Of a DNA stretch of 64,000 nt, positions 7,143-15,524 are shown piece after piece. The stretch comes from Paenibacillus_F chitinolyticus_A (GTDB taxonomy: Bacteria; Bacillota; Bacilli; Paenibacillales; NBRC-103111): positions 1,984,001-2,048,000 of the forward strand of contig NZ_CP173427.1 of the NCBI RefSeq assembly GCF_045038035.1. The letters are read 5' to 3'. Positions within the stretch are counted from its first letter, which is position 1, and each line of letters starts with the position of its first letter. A program made the position numbers and the translations under genes. Below the pieces are notes generated by a model. It made no database searches, had not been told where the DNA came from, and saw only the letters and a list, made by a program, of their open reading frames with translations.

Positions 7143-9158
7143 ATGAGCGACAAACTTCACCACCCCTTACCGTACTATCCCGTCGAAAACGCGAAAAAGC
7201 TTGATGAATCAAGCCTGGAGCCCTATGTTCTCCATCTTGGCAGGCAGGGCGGCGTTCTGTCGCAGCGCGAAGAACTCTATCAGCTTTTCAAAGATTGGAT
7301 AGGTCGGTCGGCTCGGTACCTGCGTAAGTTTAATGGTTCTTTGGAACTATTTGATTCTTTCGGTCAAATCATCGGATTTTATACCGCGGAAAATTTTTTG
7401 CACCCTCTATACCGGGACGGAACAGCATGGACGGAGGAGCTGCTCGAACAAACCGCTTTCTCGCAGTGTAAGCGCCACCAGAGACTGGTTACCGTCGACG
7501 GTTCCCAATATAACGAAGGGGCGCTGCGCGGCTGTGTGACCTGCGCCGCTCCGCTGTACAGCCCGTCCGGAGAATATGTCGGAACGATCGGCATCCTTGC
7601 CGGCCCGGTTCAGGATCACGCCCTGCTGGAAGCGCTGCTCGAGTCTCAGATCCTGTCGCTGCAGCAGTACAGCATGAGCGGACATTCCGCCCGCACGGCG
7701 CTCGCCTTGTCGGGACAGGTCAACCGCAGCGAGCGGGAGCTTCGCAAATGGGAGATGCTGTTCGAGATGACGAACAAGCTGCATGCGCAGATCGACGTTA
7801 ATGCCGTTCTTACGGTCGTGATCGATTGCATCCAGGAGCTGTATCCTTTCGTCATGCTGGATTTGCTGCTTTCGCAGGACCATCATAACGGGGCTCTTCC
7901 CTTCAAGCTTCTCCGCTACCAGAGCGGCGAGGAAGACATCTGCGCCAAGGCATTTCTGGAAGGCGAGCTGTTCGTCTACGAAGAAGATTTGGGAGACGGA
8001 ATCCGCCGCAGGGAGATTGCGGCGCCTCTTTCGGGAAATCAGGGTGTATACGGAGTTCTTCATCTTAAATATACGTGCGATACGGTCGATCCGGCGGAGC
8101 TTTCCTTTATAACTCTGCTCGCGGACGCGGCCGGCACGGCGTTCGAGAATGCGAAACTCTACGAGCATTCCAATCTGCTGGTCAACGAGCTGCGGCTCAT
8201 CAACGATATGACCCAGAAGCTGACCCAAAGCTTGAGCCTTCACGAAATCTTCGATTTCGCCTGCGGAGAACTTACGGATATCTTCAAAGGGGACTTCTGC
8301 TGCATTCTCCAGAAGGAAGAAGAGAAGGATCAGCTTGTCGTCAAAGCGAGCAACTTCAATCCGCTGCATTACGAGCATCTCGAACTGGGGACAGGCTACT
8401 CGGGGCTCGTTTACGACCGGAAGGAAGCCATCATCGTTTCGGATTACGATCCGCGATTCCACGTTTCATCGAAACTGATGGAATTGTCGAAATCGAGATC
8501 GTTGATGGCGGCCCCGATTCTTGGAGGGGGAGAAGTGCTTGGCGTTATTCTGGTCGCTCACCTCGAGCCCCACTATTTCTCCTACGATAACTTCAAACTG
8601 TTACAGGCGCTCTGCAGCCATATCGGTCTGGCCATCACGAATGCGACTTTGCATGCGGAGCTCCAGCGGTTGGTCATTATGGATCAGCTGACCGGCTTGT
8701 ATGCGCGTCATTATTTGAATAACCAGGTACAGGAGATGCAGAAGAAAGATTTCTGCGGCTCCCTCATCGTAGTGGATATCGATTATTTTAAACAAGTGAA
8801 CGATACGTACGGCCATCAGGTCGGAGACCAGATTCTTATGCAGGTCAGCGGTATTCTGGCTTCAAGTATCCGCGACTCGGACATCGCTGCCCGCTGGGGA
8901 GGTGAAGAGTTGGCTGTTTATTTACCGAAAGTCGGAAAACAGCAGGCTCTTCGCGTAGCAGAGAGAATCCGGGAAAGAGTCATGAACGAGACGCGTCCGG
9001 GAGTAACGGTGTCCTGCGGGGTTTCGGACTGGTTCTGGGAAGATGATAAAATCAGCGTGGAATCCCTGTTTTACAAAGCCGATATGGCCTTGTACCAGGC
9101 CAAGCACGATGGCCGGAATCAAATCGTTATGGATCAAAGCCGCTCCTTCACCTCGTGA
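7143..9158 (+). CDS. GAF-domain diguanylate cyclase (GGDEF)
   Basis: Predicted cytoplasmic synthase of cyclic di-GMP, 671 residues. An N-terminal sensory region (about 1-190; it has the cysteines of SQCKRHQR and GCVTCAAP, possibly a PocR-like or GAF-like fold) is followed by two GAF-type segments (about 200-340 and 350-510) and a GGDEF domain. The active-site loop is GGEEL (586-590), and the inhibitory I-site RDSD sits exactly five residues before it, so product inhibition is expected. There are no membrane segments. The ATG at 7143 has AAAGGAG upstream; an in-frame GTG at 7125 is less likely. A terminator overlaps the stop, so the gene is probably monocistronic. The signal sensed is unknown. 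Confidence 0.9.
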   Translation: MSDKLHHPLPYYPVENAKKLDESSLEPYVLHLGRQGGVLSQREELYQLFKDWIGRSARYLRKFNGSLELFDSFGQIIGFYTAENFLHPLYRDGTAWTEELLEQTAFSQCKRHQRLVTVDGSQYNEGALRGCVTCAAPLYSPSGEYVGTIGILAGPVQDHALLEALLESQILSLQQYSMSGHSARTALALSGQVNRSERELRKWEMLFEMTNKLHAQIDVNAVLTVVIDCIQELYPFVMLDLLLSQDHHNGALPFKLLRYQSGEEDICAKAFLEGELFVYEEDLGDGIRRREIAAPLSGNQGVYGVLHLKYTCDTVDPAELSFITLLADAAGTAFENAKLYEHSNLLVNELRLINDMTQKLTQSLSLHEIFDFACGELTDIFKGDFCCILQKEEEKDQLVVKASNFNPLHYEHLELGTGYSGLVYDRKEAIIVSDYDPRFHVSSKLMELSKSRSLMAAPILGGGEVLGVILVAHLEPHYFSYDNFKLLQALCSHIGLAITNATLHAELQRLVIMDQLTGLYARHYLNNQVQEMQKKDFCGSLIVVDIDYFKQVNDTYGHQVGDQILMQVSGILASSIRDSDIAARWGGEELAVYLPKVGKQQALRVAERIRERVMNETRPGVTVSCGVSDWFWEDDKISVESLFYKADMALYQAKHDGRNQIVMDQSRSFTS

Positions 9159-9172
9159 GGAGCGCTTTTTTT
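9141..9172 (+). terminator. Terminator overlapping the end of the diguanylate cyclase gene
   Basis: CGCTCCT (9141-9147) pairs with AGGAGCG (9158-9164), followed by C and seven T. The stem begins inside the last codons of the gene. Confidence 0.85.
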
Positions 9173-9312
9173 ATGCCAATAGGAACCGAGTCTAGATGTT
9201 TGTCTAGGTGATATGGGCCCGCTTAAGATTACATTTATTACCGTCAGAAATGCCTCGTGCGGCTATTCCGCCTGTTAAAAGTGTACAAGCCGCGTAATAA
9301 TGGGCCTCGCGG

Positions 9313-9340
9313 TTTACATCATCCCAGAAAATGTTACAAT
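9313..9340 (+). promoter_or_regulatory. Likely sigma-A promoter of the VTT-family gene
   Basis: TTTACA (9313-9318), 16-base spacer, TACAAT (9335-9340). It lies 25 bases before the proposed TTG start. Confidence 0.6.
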
Positions 9341-9364
9341 AAAAATGTCAGGAGGATGGCGAGT

Positions 9365-10069
9365 TTGAAATGGCTTACATTTATTCGTACCAAACGATTT
9401 ATTTATGGGATGACGATAGTGCTGGTTATCATTGCCGTTCTTTCGATCCTCTATAGAAAATCGGCCTGGAGGCATACGGGCGCGTCTATGGAGCAATTGA
9501 CTCCATGGCTTATTTCGCTTGGCATGCTGGGCAAAACTCTGGGTATAGCCTTGGTCTATCTGCAAACCTTGTTCCCCTTCGTGCCGTTCGTGCTCATAGC
9601 GGGCGCCAACGTCGCGCTGTTCGGAATCAAATGGGGGTTTGTGGTGAATTACGTGATGTCGGTGCTGGGCAGCGTGACGGCGTTTATTATCGCCCGCTAT
9701 TTCGCCCATGACTGGGTCGAAAGAAAACTGAGCTCCAAGCCGCTTGTACAACAGTTTAACAGGAAACTGGAGCATCATGGTTTTTTGTACATCCTAATGG
9801 GGAGGCTAATTCCCGTTATTCCTTCATCAGCCATCAGCTTCGGCGCCGGCGTCACTTCGGTAACGTTTCGCCAGTTTGTACTGGGGACGATAATCGGCAA
9901 AATTCCGATGGTGCTGCTGGAATCCCTGATTGCCCATGATTTATTTCATTTCAAAGCCTATAAAGGCAGATTATTCATTCTGCTCGCCATTTTTGTCATT
10001 CTGATGGCACTCGGCAGTCTGTTCAAAAAACGGCTGGATGCCCGGAAACAAGACAAACCGTCTTCGTAA
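9365..10069 (+). CDS. TVP38/TMEM64 (VTT-domain) membrane protein
   Basis: Integral membrane protein of 234 residues in the DedA/VTT superfamily (PF09335, SNARE-associated type). Hydrophobic helices flank the family core: the conserved GANVALFGIKWGF and a second conserved loop GRLIPVIPSSAISFGAG typical of the re-entrant hairpins. Relatives have been linked to lipid flipping and to undecaprenyl phosphate recycling; the substrate here is unknown. The frame is open from 9257 but the ATG at 9356 touches AGGAGG directly, so the TTG at 9365 with a 9-base gap is the better start. It is followed within 50 bases by the aminopeptidase gene. Confidence 0.85.
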   Translation: MKWLTFIRTKRFIYGMTIVLVIIAVLSILYRKSAWRHTGASMEQLTPWLISLGMLGKTLGIALVYLQTLFPFVPFVLIAGANVALFGIKWGFVVNYVMSVLGSVTAFIIARYFAHDWVERKLSSKPLVQQFNRKLEHHGFLYILMGRLIPVIPSSAISFGAGVTSVTFRQFVLGTIIGKIPMVLLESLIAHDLFHFKAYKGRLFILLAIFVILMALGSLFKKRLDARKQDKPSS

Positions 10070-10118
10070 GCCGGGGAATACAGAACCAACCGCTCATTTC
10101 AAGGAGGAAACGACATTC

Positions 10119-11234
10119 ATGCGCGACCCTAGAATTCAACAGCTTGCGGCCAATTTGGTCCAATATTCGCTTGATGTTAAACCGGGAGAAAATGTATGGA
10201 TCGAGATGTACGGTTCCGAACGGGAACTCGTGCGCTGCCTGATCGAAGAAGTTTATGCCCGCGGCGGTAAGCCTTACGTGGATCTGATCGACCGGCGCGT
10301 GCTCGGCTCCCTGATTAAATCCGCTACGAAGGAACAAATGCAGGAGTGGGGAGAAGCCGATCTTGCCCGCATGAAAAGAATGGACGGTTACATAGGAGTA
10401 AGAGCGGGGGAGAACGTGAACGAGTGGGCGGATGTGCCCGAAGAGCAGATGAAGCTCTACAGCCTCTACTACCAGAAGCCGGTTCATCTGGAGCAGAGAA
10501 TCAAGCACACCCGCTGGGTGGTTCTCCGCTATCCGAACGCTTCCATGGCGCAGCTGGCCAGCATGAGCACGGATGCTTTCGAAGATTTCTATTTCGACGT
10601 GTGCAATCTCGACTACGGCAACATGGACGCGGCGATGGACCCGCTGAAGGCTTTGATGGAGCGGACCGACAAGGTGCGGCTGGTTGCGCCCGGTACCGAT
10701 TTGACTTTTTCAATCAAAGGAATTCCGGCGATCAAATGTTCCGGTCAAAATAACATACCGGACGGAGAATGCTTTACAGCGCCTGTCCGCGATTCCGTAA
10801 ACGGGACGATCACGTTCAACACGCCGTCGATTCAGTCGGGCGTTACATTCGATAACATTTCATTCCGTTTCGAGAACGGCAAGATTGTGGAAGCGACAAG
10901 CAGCGACACGGCGCGTATTAACGAAGTTCTCGATATGGATGAAGGAGCCCGTTATATCGGAGAGTTCAGTCTGGGCTTTAACCCATATATCCAGCACCCG
11001 ATGAAAGACATTTTGTTTGATGAAAAGATCGACGGAAGCTTGCACTTCACCCCCGGACAAGCCTACGAAGAAGCGGATAACGGCAACCGGTCCTCTCTGC
11101 ACTGGGATCTCGTTCTGATTCAGCGTCCGGAGTACGGCGGCGGCGAAGTGTGGTTTGACGATGTGCTTATCCGCAAAGACGGACGTTTTGTGATTCCCGA
11201 ACTCGAGGGCCTTAATCCCGAAAATTTGAAATAA
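10119..11234 (+). CDS. M29-family metallo-aminopeptidase
   Basis: Thermophilic-type aminopeptidase (peptidase family M29, related to AmpS and AmpT), 371 residues, which releases N-terminal amino acids from peptides in the cytoplasm. Typical segments are WIEMYGSERELVRCLIEEVY near the N terminus and, in the C-terminal half, EFSLGFNP, SLHFTPGQAYEEADNGNRSS and LHWDLVLIQ, which carry family metal-site acidic and histidine residues. The ATG at 10119 has AAGGAGG eight to ten bases upstream. It probably shares a transcript with the preceding VTT gene; no terminator separates them. Confidence 0.9.
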   Translation: MRDPRIQQLAANLVQYSLDVKPGENVWIEMYGSERELVRCLIEEVYARGGKPYVDLIDRRVLGSLIKSATKEQMQEWGEADLARMKRMDGYIGVRAGENVNEWADVPEEQMKLYSLYYQKPVHLEQRIKHTRWVVLRYPNASMAQLASMSTDAFEDFYFDVCNLDYGNMDAAMDPLKALMERTDKVRLVAPGTDLTFSIKGIPAIKCSGQNNIPDGECFTAPVRDSVNGTITFNTPSIQSGVTFDNISFRFENGKIVEATSSDTARINEVLDMDEGARYIGEFSLGFNPYIQHPMKDILFDEKIDGSLHFTPGQAYEEADNGNRSSLHWDLVLIQRPEYGGGEVWFDDVLIRKDGRFVIPELEGLNPENLK

Positions 11235-11335
11235 GCGTTTAGAATGCGCAATGGAAAAAGTTGTTGCGTGTAAGGGGTTTCATCGTGTAACATGGAACTA
11301 TATGACGACGTTGAACCGTATAGGAGGAATGCTTC

Positions 11336-11584
11336 ATGCCAAGTGCCAACAATGCAGCGATTGTGGAAATTTCCCAGACTGCGAATCAGTTCAGATCTTC
11401 CATCGTACTGCAATACGATAACAAGTATATTGACGTTAAGAGCATTCTGGGTCTGTTCACGACGCTTCTGAGCTCCGGCAACTATGAACTTCATGTTCAC
11501 GGACCGGATGCGGATGAAGCCAAGAAAGCAATGGCCGAAGTATTCGCCAAGCATCAGCTGGCCATTCAAATCGTGGAAGACTAA
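11336..11584 (+). CDS. HPr-like protein lacking the phosphorylatable histidine region
   Basis: Small protein of 82 residues related to HPr/Crh of the phosphotransferase system. The segment from QTANQFRSSIVLQYDNKYID through KSILGLFTTLL to GPDADEAKKAMAEVF aligns with HPr residues from about 24 onward, and Ser36 falls on the regulatory Ser46 of HPr. The N terminus is about ten residues shorter: the first strand and the GIHARPA loop with His15 are absent, and an asparagine lies where the histidine would be. It therefore cannot pass phosphate in the usual way. A regulatory role through HPr kinase is possible but unproven. RBS TAGGAGG precedes the ATG and a terminator follows. Confidence 0.75.
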   Translation: MPSANNAAIVEISQTANQFRSSIVLQYDNKYIDVKSILGLFTTLLSSGNYELHVHGPDADEAKKAMAEVFAKHQLAIQIVED

Positions 11585-11599
11585 TCCGAGAAATAAGGG

Positions 11600-11624
11600 C
11601 GTCCCGCATGCGGGGCGTTTTTTT
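11600..11624 (+). terminator. Terminator after the HPr-like gene
   Basis: CGTCCCG (11600-11606), loop CATG, CGGGGCG (11611-11617), then seven T; one G-T pair in the stem. Confidence 0.8.
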
Positions 11625-11660
11625 ATATTGGTTTGAAAAGGAAGGCAAAGGCCCTTTCTC

Positions 11661-11689
11661 TTGTAACTTGGCTTATTTTCGTCTATATT
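11661..11689 (+). promoter_or_regulatory. Likely sigma-A promoter of ylaN
   Basis: TTGTAA (11661-11666), 17-base spacer, TATATT (11684-11689), 41 bases before the ylaN ATG. Confidence 0.65.
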
Positions 11690-11730
11690 AGACTTAAGGC
11701 GTAGGAATCTGTACAGGGGGGAAAAGGAGT

Positions 11731-12015
11731 ATGTCTTCATCGGATTTGCTGGTGAGTATGAACCAGAAAGCACTTAATCTTCTTGAAGAAGATGCATATA
11801 AAATCGAAAAACTGATCGAAATTCAAATGGAAAACTTGACGACTCGTCAATGCCCTTTGTACGAAGAGGTGCTCGATACACAGATGTACGGATATTCGCG
11901 GGAAATCGATTTCGCAATCCGTGCAGGACTTATTCCCGCCCATGTCGGCAAGGAACTGCTGAATAAGCTGGAGCGTAATTTGGCGAAATTGTATGAAGCC
12001 TTAAATAAAAAGTAA
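11731..12015 (+). CDS. ylaN: YlaN family protein (iron-responsive Fur modulator)
   Basis: Small soluble protein of 94 residues (DUF1507). The core MENLTTRQCPLYEEVLDTQM and SREIDFAIRAGL are nearly identical in style to B. subtilis YlaN. In B. subtilis and Staphylococcus aureus YlaN binds Fe(II) and helps relieve Fur repression, which makes it essential or important under iron limitation. RBS GGGGGGAAAAGGAG precedes the ATG. In B. subtilis ylaN is next to ftsW; here a convergent antiporter gene and an Asp23-family gene lie between them. The stop codon is inside a terminator hairpin, so the transcript is probably monocistronic. Confidence 0.93.
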   Translation: MSSSDLLVSMNQKALNLLEEDAYKIEKLIEIQMENLTTRQCPLYEEVLDTQMYGYSREIDFAIRAGLIPAHVGKELLNKLERNLAKLYEALNKK

Positions 12016-12041
12016 CCCACGTCAGGCGGGTTACTTTTTTT
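12012..12041 (+). terminator. Terminator at the end of ylaN
   Basis: GTAACCC (12012-12018) pairs with GGGTTAC (12028-12034), followed by seven T. It overlaps the stop codon; the A-rich side could also serve the facing antiporter gene. Confidence 0.8.
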
Positions 12042-12069
12042 GTTGATTCTATAAGGAAGTTCAAGTTCA

Positions 12070-13113
12070 CTAGACAAGGAAGAAGACCACACCGAGGATC
12101 AGGTACACCGCCAGCAGGAGGACCCCTTCATACCAGTTGGAGGAACCGTCCTGGGAGATGGATTTCGAAATAATAACGGCTACTCCGATGGCAACCAGCT
12201 CGTAAGTGGTGAAGACGATGTCCATTGTGTTGCCCATGAAGAAGCTCGAGAAAATAAGAACGGGAGCTACGAATAAGGCAATCTGGAGCGAACTCCCGAC
12301 CGCGATCTCTACGGCGGCTCCTATTTTATTCTTCAAAGCCATCATAACCGCCGCGCTGTGCTCGGCCGCATTCCCGATAATCGCAATAAGGAAGGCGCCG
12401 ACGAACAGTTCGGAGAGTCCGAATTGGGAAGTGAATTCTTCCAGCGTTCCCACGAGCCACTCACTTTCGAAGCCCACCATAACCGTGGCGAGAATAAGGA
12501 AGAGGATCGACGTCCGTTTGGACCAGGCCGGCTCGCTGTGTTCGACAACTTGATCGGAGAGCTCTTTCTTGTGCGTCACCATCGAGAAAATGAGCCACAA
12601 AATGTAGGCTACAATCAGGACGCCGGCCACGATCAAGCTCATCTGCGTCGTTTCTTTCTGGGTCAGACTTTTTGCAAACACCGCCGGTATGAATAACGCG
12701 ATCACGGCAAGCGTCATCAAGGAGGCATTATGCGAGGCCAGCTTGATGTTGAAATTTTGTTCTTTAAACTTCAGACCGCCCGCCAGCACGCTCGCTCCAA
12801 GAACGAGTAGAAGATTACCGATAATGGCTCCCGTTAAACTGGCTTTTACGACATCGAACATGCCGTCTTTAACGAGAAAGAAGGCAATGATAAGCTCCGC
12901 CGCATTCCCGAAAGTCGCATTCAGGAATCCCCCCATCCGGTCACCGGCGTAGTGGGCGACACTTTCGGTCGCTTTTCCCAGGAATCCGGCCACGAACAGG
13001 ATAGCCAGACACGAGATAGCGAACTGGATCGTCGTGCCCCAGTGCATATAATGCGCGACGGCACTAAGTGCGAATGTGACTATTAAACCGATGTTGAACA
13101 GGTTTTTTCTCAA
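12070..13113 (-). CDS. Calcium/proton antiporter (CaCA family, CAX type)
   Basis: Membrane exchanger of 347 residues that expels Ca2+ in return for protons, close to B. subtilis ChaA (YfkE). About eleven hydrophobic helices are visible in two inverted halves, each with the ion-coordinating alpha repeat: GNAAELIIAFFLVKDG in the first half and GNAAEHSAAVMMALKNKIG in the second, with the key Glu in both. The start is TTG (reverse complement CAA at 13111-13113) with GGAGGG seven bases upstream. A good promoter lies further upstream. It faces ylaN tail to tail. Confidence 0.92.
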   Translation of the reverse strand: MRKNLFNIGLIVTFALSAVAHYMHWGTTIQFAISCLAILFVAGFLGKATESVAHYAGDRMGGFLNATFGNAAELIIAFFLVKDGMFDVVKASLTGAIIGNLLLVLGASVLAGGLKFKEQNFNIKLASHNASLMTLAVIALFIPAVFAKSLTQKETTQMSLIVAGVLIVAYILWLIFSMVTHKKELSDQVVEHSEPAWSKRTSILFLILATVMVGFESEWLVGTLEEFTSQFGLSELFVGAFLIAIIGNAAEHSAAVMMALKNKIGAAVEIAVGSSLQIALFVAPVLIFSSFFMGNTMDIVFTTYELVAIGVAVIISKSISQDGSSNWYEGVLLLAVYLILGVVFFLV

Positions 13114-13166
13114 AAGCTATCCCTCCGCTTAAGGCTAAGTATCTTACAGGTATGTACGCTCTAAAT

Positions 13167-13195
13167 AATATACCCACAAATGGCAATGTTGTAAA
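13167..13195 (-). promoter_or_regulatory. Likely sigma-A promoter of the Ca2+/H+ antiporter gene
   Basis: Reverse strand: TTTACA (13190-13195), 17-base spacer, TATATT (13167-13172). Confidence 0.65.
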
Positions 13196-13251
13196 ATGAG
13201 ATTTCTTCGCCCTAGAAAGTAACCGCTTCCTCCCGTCTGTGACGCATTCGG

Positions 13252-13280
13252 TTGCTTTCTCTATTGCCAGCAATTACAAT
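13252..13280 (+). promoter_or_regulatory. Likely sigma-A promoter of the Asp23-family gene
   Basis: TTGCTT (13252-13257), 17-base spacer, TACAAT (13275-13280), 31 bases before the ATG. Confidence 0.6.
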
Positions 13281-13311
13281 AAGGATAACGATTGCTGAAG
13301 GAGTGGTTCGG

Positions 13312-13698
13312 ATGGTCGAAGAAATTCAAACGGGTAACATACGCATTTCAGACGATGTGGTGGCTACAATTGCCGGCCTCGCCGCTTTGGAAACACCGGG
13401 AATCGCCGCGATGTCCGGCGGAATATCGGAAGGATTCGCCAAACGTCTGAGCGGTAAAAATGTTCAGCGCGGTGTCTCTGTAGAGGTCGGACAAGTGGAA
13501 GCGGCCGTCGATCTCCGGGTCATCGTCCTTTACGGAAGCAAAATCCAGGACGTATGCAGAGAATTGCAGCTTAACGTGCGCGAAGCGGTGGAGAACATGA
13601 CGGGACTCCGGATCGTAGAGGTAAACGTTAAAGTGGAAGGCGTTTCTTTCAAGGAAGACGAAGCCGTCTCGCTTGACGATCCGACCCGCGTGAAATAA
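13312..13698 (+). CDS. Asp23/Gls24 family envelope stress response protein
   Basis: Soluble protein of 128 residues of the alkaline-shock protein 23 family (PF03780). The pattern is typical: IRISDDVVATIAGLAALETPG, then VSVEVGQVEAAVDLRVIVLYG and a C-terminal LRIVEVNVKVEGVSF strand. Members are often membrane-associated through partners and respond to envelope stress. The frame is open from 13252, but the ATG at 13312 has GAAGGAG eight bases upstream. A second family member, yloU, lies at 54.1 kb in this window. A bidirectional terminator separates it from ftsW, which runs toward it. Confidence 0.88.
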   Translation: MVEEIQTGNIRISDDVVATIAGLAALETPGIAAMSGGISEGFAKRLSGKNVQRGVSVEVGQVEAAVDLRVIVLYGSKIQDVCRELQLNVREAVENMTGLRIVEVNVKVEGVSFKEDEAVSLDDPTRVK

Positions 13699-13735
13699 TC
13701 CGATTCCGGCCCGTCTGCCGGATAGCGTACATACC

Positions 13736-13768
13736 AAAAAAGGATGCCCGGGGGCATCCTTTTTTTTC
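13736..13768. terminator. Bidirectional terminator between the Asp23-family gene and ftsW
   Basis: AGGATGCCC (13741-13749) pairs with GGGCATCCT (13752-13760), flanked by five A on one side and eight T on the other. Confidence 0.88.
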
Positions 13769-13806
13769 TTATCGCACGGACGGGCGGATTAAGGGAGAGG
13801 ATGCTT

Positions 13807-14988
13807 CTAGCGGTATACCCGCGTAGTCTGCGTAACCTTCTCGACCTTCTCCTTCTTCTCCAGCCGGTTCTGCTCGCGGGAAAGGCTGAGCATGATCCCC
13901 ATGCTGATCAGCGTGACCATCATGGACGATCCCCCGTAGGAGATAAGCGGGAGCGTTACCCCGGTCATCGGCAGCGTTCCCGTTACACCGCCGATGTTGA
14001 TAATGGCCGTAATCCCGATCATGGTCATAATGCCTACGCCGGTCAGCATCCCGAACCGGTCCGGGCACCGGACGGCAATGACCAGTCCGCGCCACAGGAA
14101 GATGATGTAGACCAGAAGGAAAAGTATGCTGCCGATCATGCCGAGCTCTTCGCCGATAATGGCGAAAATAAAGTCCGTATAGGGCTCGGGCAGATAGAGC
14201 TTCTGAATGCTCTGCCCGAAACCGGCTCCGGTAATTCCGCCATGCCCGAAAGCGTAAAGAGACTGCATGACCTGAAAACCGCTGTCCAGCACATCGTCTT
14301 TGGGATTCAAGTAAGCACTGAACCGTTTCATCCTTAGACCGACATGATCGGAAGCGGATTTAAAATTAAACAGAAAATAGAAGCCGAGAAACACCGTGGC
14401 GGCCAGTCCGCCTGCCACCCCTAAGGAAAACAGATGCTTCACACGGGCGCCTCCCACGAAGATCACCACGCTGGCGCAAAGGATAAGAATAGCGGCCGAA
14501 CCGACGTCCGGCTGGAGGATAATCCAGAAGGCGATAAAAGCCGTAATGACAACAGCCGGCAGAAGGCCTTTTTTCATATCCTGAATATTGTCGCCCTTCT
14601 TGCTGATCAGCTGTGCCAGGTAAACGATGACAGCGAGCTTGGCAAATTCGGCGGGCTGAAGGCTGAACGTTCCGAGCGGGAGCCAGCTTCTGGAGCCGTT
14701 AATTCCTTTGAAAAACAGGACGGCTATCAGCATGGCAATCACCACGAAAAAGCCGGGCTTGACCCAGTTTTTCAGTTTGCTGTACCGGATATTCATGCAG
14801 AACAGCATCATGAACGTGCCGACTACGGCGAATAAAATCTGTCTGGTCGCAAAATACCAAGGATTGTTGAATTTGGTCGATGCGTATACCGAGCTGGAAC
14901 TGAAAACCATCACGAGGCCGAAGCAGACCAACGCGAAGGTCAAGAAAAGAAGCAGAAAATCTGGCGTTCCTCTGCGCGGGGTACTCAA
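13807..14988 (-). CDS. ftsW: SEDS peptidoglycan glycosyltransferase FtsW
   Basis: Polytopic membrane protein of 393 residues with about ten helices, which polymerises lipid II at the division septum with a partner class B PBP. SEDS signatures are present: NGSRSWLPLGTFSLQPAEFAKL, LQPDVGSAA, and LPEPYTDFIFAIIGEELG, the extracellular loop that carries the catalytic aspartate of the family. The C-terminal ISYGGSSMMVTLISMG is also typical. FtsW is chosen over RodA and SpoVE from the ylaN vicinity known in B. subtilis and the overall pattern; SpoVE remains an alternative. The start is TTG with AGGAGA five bases upstream. Only 12 bases separate it from the upstream yugN-like gene, so they form an operon. 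Confidence 0.88.
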   Translation of the reverse strand: MSTPRRGTPDFLLLFLTFALVCFGLVMVFSSSSVYASTKFNNPWYFATRQILFAVVGTFMMLFCMNIRYSKLKNWVKPGFFVVIAMLIAVLFFKGINGSRSWLPLGTFSLQPAEFAKLAVIVYLAQLISKKGDNIQDMKKGLLPAVVITAFIAFWIILQPDVGSAAILILCASVVIFVGGARVKHLFSLGVAGGLAATVFLGFYFLFNFKSASDHVGLRMKRFSAYLNPKDDVLDSGFQVMQSLYAFGHGGITGAGFGQSIQKLYLPEPYTDFIFAIIGEELGMIGSILFLLVYIIFLWRGLVIAVRCPDRFGMLTGVGIMTMIGITAIINIGGVTGTLPMTGVTLPLISYGGSSMMVTLISMGIMLSLSREQNRLEKKEKVEKVTQTTRVYR

Positions 14989-15000
14989 GAGAGTCTCCTG

Positions 15001-15345
15001 TTACGCCAACAGTTGTTGAAGTTGGGTCAACTTCTGCTTCGCTTTGTTCAAAATCGCGTCCGGAATCGGGGATTCATAGTCGAGACCGTGCGGGAATGTA
15101 GCTCTTCCTATGTATGCTTCTTCGATGTACAGAATCGCGTAAGGAGATTCCAGCTTGCCGGATTCGGCACGTGTGTTTACACGCAGGTAGTAGTCGGATT
15201 TTGTCGTCGGGTCTTCCATTTTCAAATCATAAGTCGCACGGGTATATTCCCACTGCCCACGTACAAAACCGAGTTTGGTTGTTACTTCGTCGAGGTGGGC
15301 GAGATCGCTTTTCAGGCCTTTAAACCCTTTGGTTTCAATAATCAA
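15001..15345 (-). CDS. YugN-like family protein
   Basis: Soluble protein of about 114 residues (PF08868, YugN-like) of unknown function, found in spore-forming Firmicutes. Visible features are the N-terminal IIETKGFKGLKSDLAHLDEV, a central YLRVNTRAESGKLESPYAILYIEEAYIG strand region and FPHGLDYESPIPDAIL. The frame opens at 15360, but that TTG lies within the GGAGG itself; the TTG at 15345, eight bases after GGAGG, fits better. A promoter lies directly upstream and ftsW follows 12 bases after its stop. Confidence 0.75.
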   Translation of the reverse strand: MIIETKGFKGLKSDLAHLDEVTTKLGFVRGQWEYTRATYDLKMEDPTTKSDYYLRVNTRAESGKLESPYAILYIEEAYIGRATFPHGLDYESPIPDAILNKAKQKLTQLQQLLA

Positions 15346-15380
15346 TTCAGACGCCTCCAATTTCTATGCATTCTTTAACC

Positions 15381-15409
15381 ATGATAGTATGTTTCCCTAA
15401 GTCTTGCAA
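15381..15409 (-). promoter_or_regulatory. Likely sigma-A promoter of the yugN-like/ftsW operon
   Basis: Reverse strand: TTGCAA (15404-15409), 17-base spacer, TATCAT (15381-15386). Confidence 0.65.
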
Positions 15410-15524
15410 GTAAGAGCAAACCCGGAATCGTGTAAAATTGTTGTCGGTTTGGCGATGAAAGACGTGGGAGGATTTGGTACAATGAAAGGAAGAATCGTAT
15501 CAAACACGTGGGCGGGGTGATACC

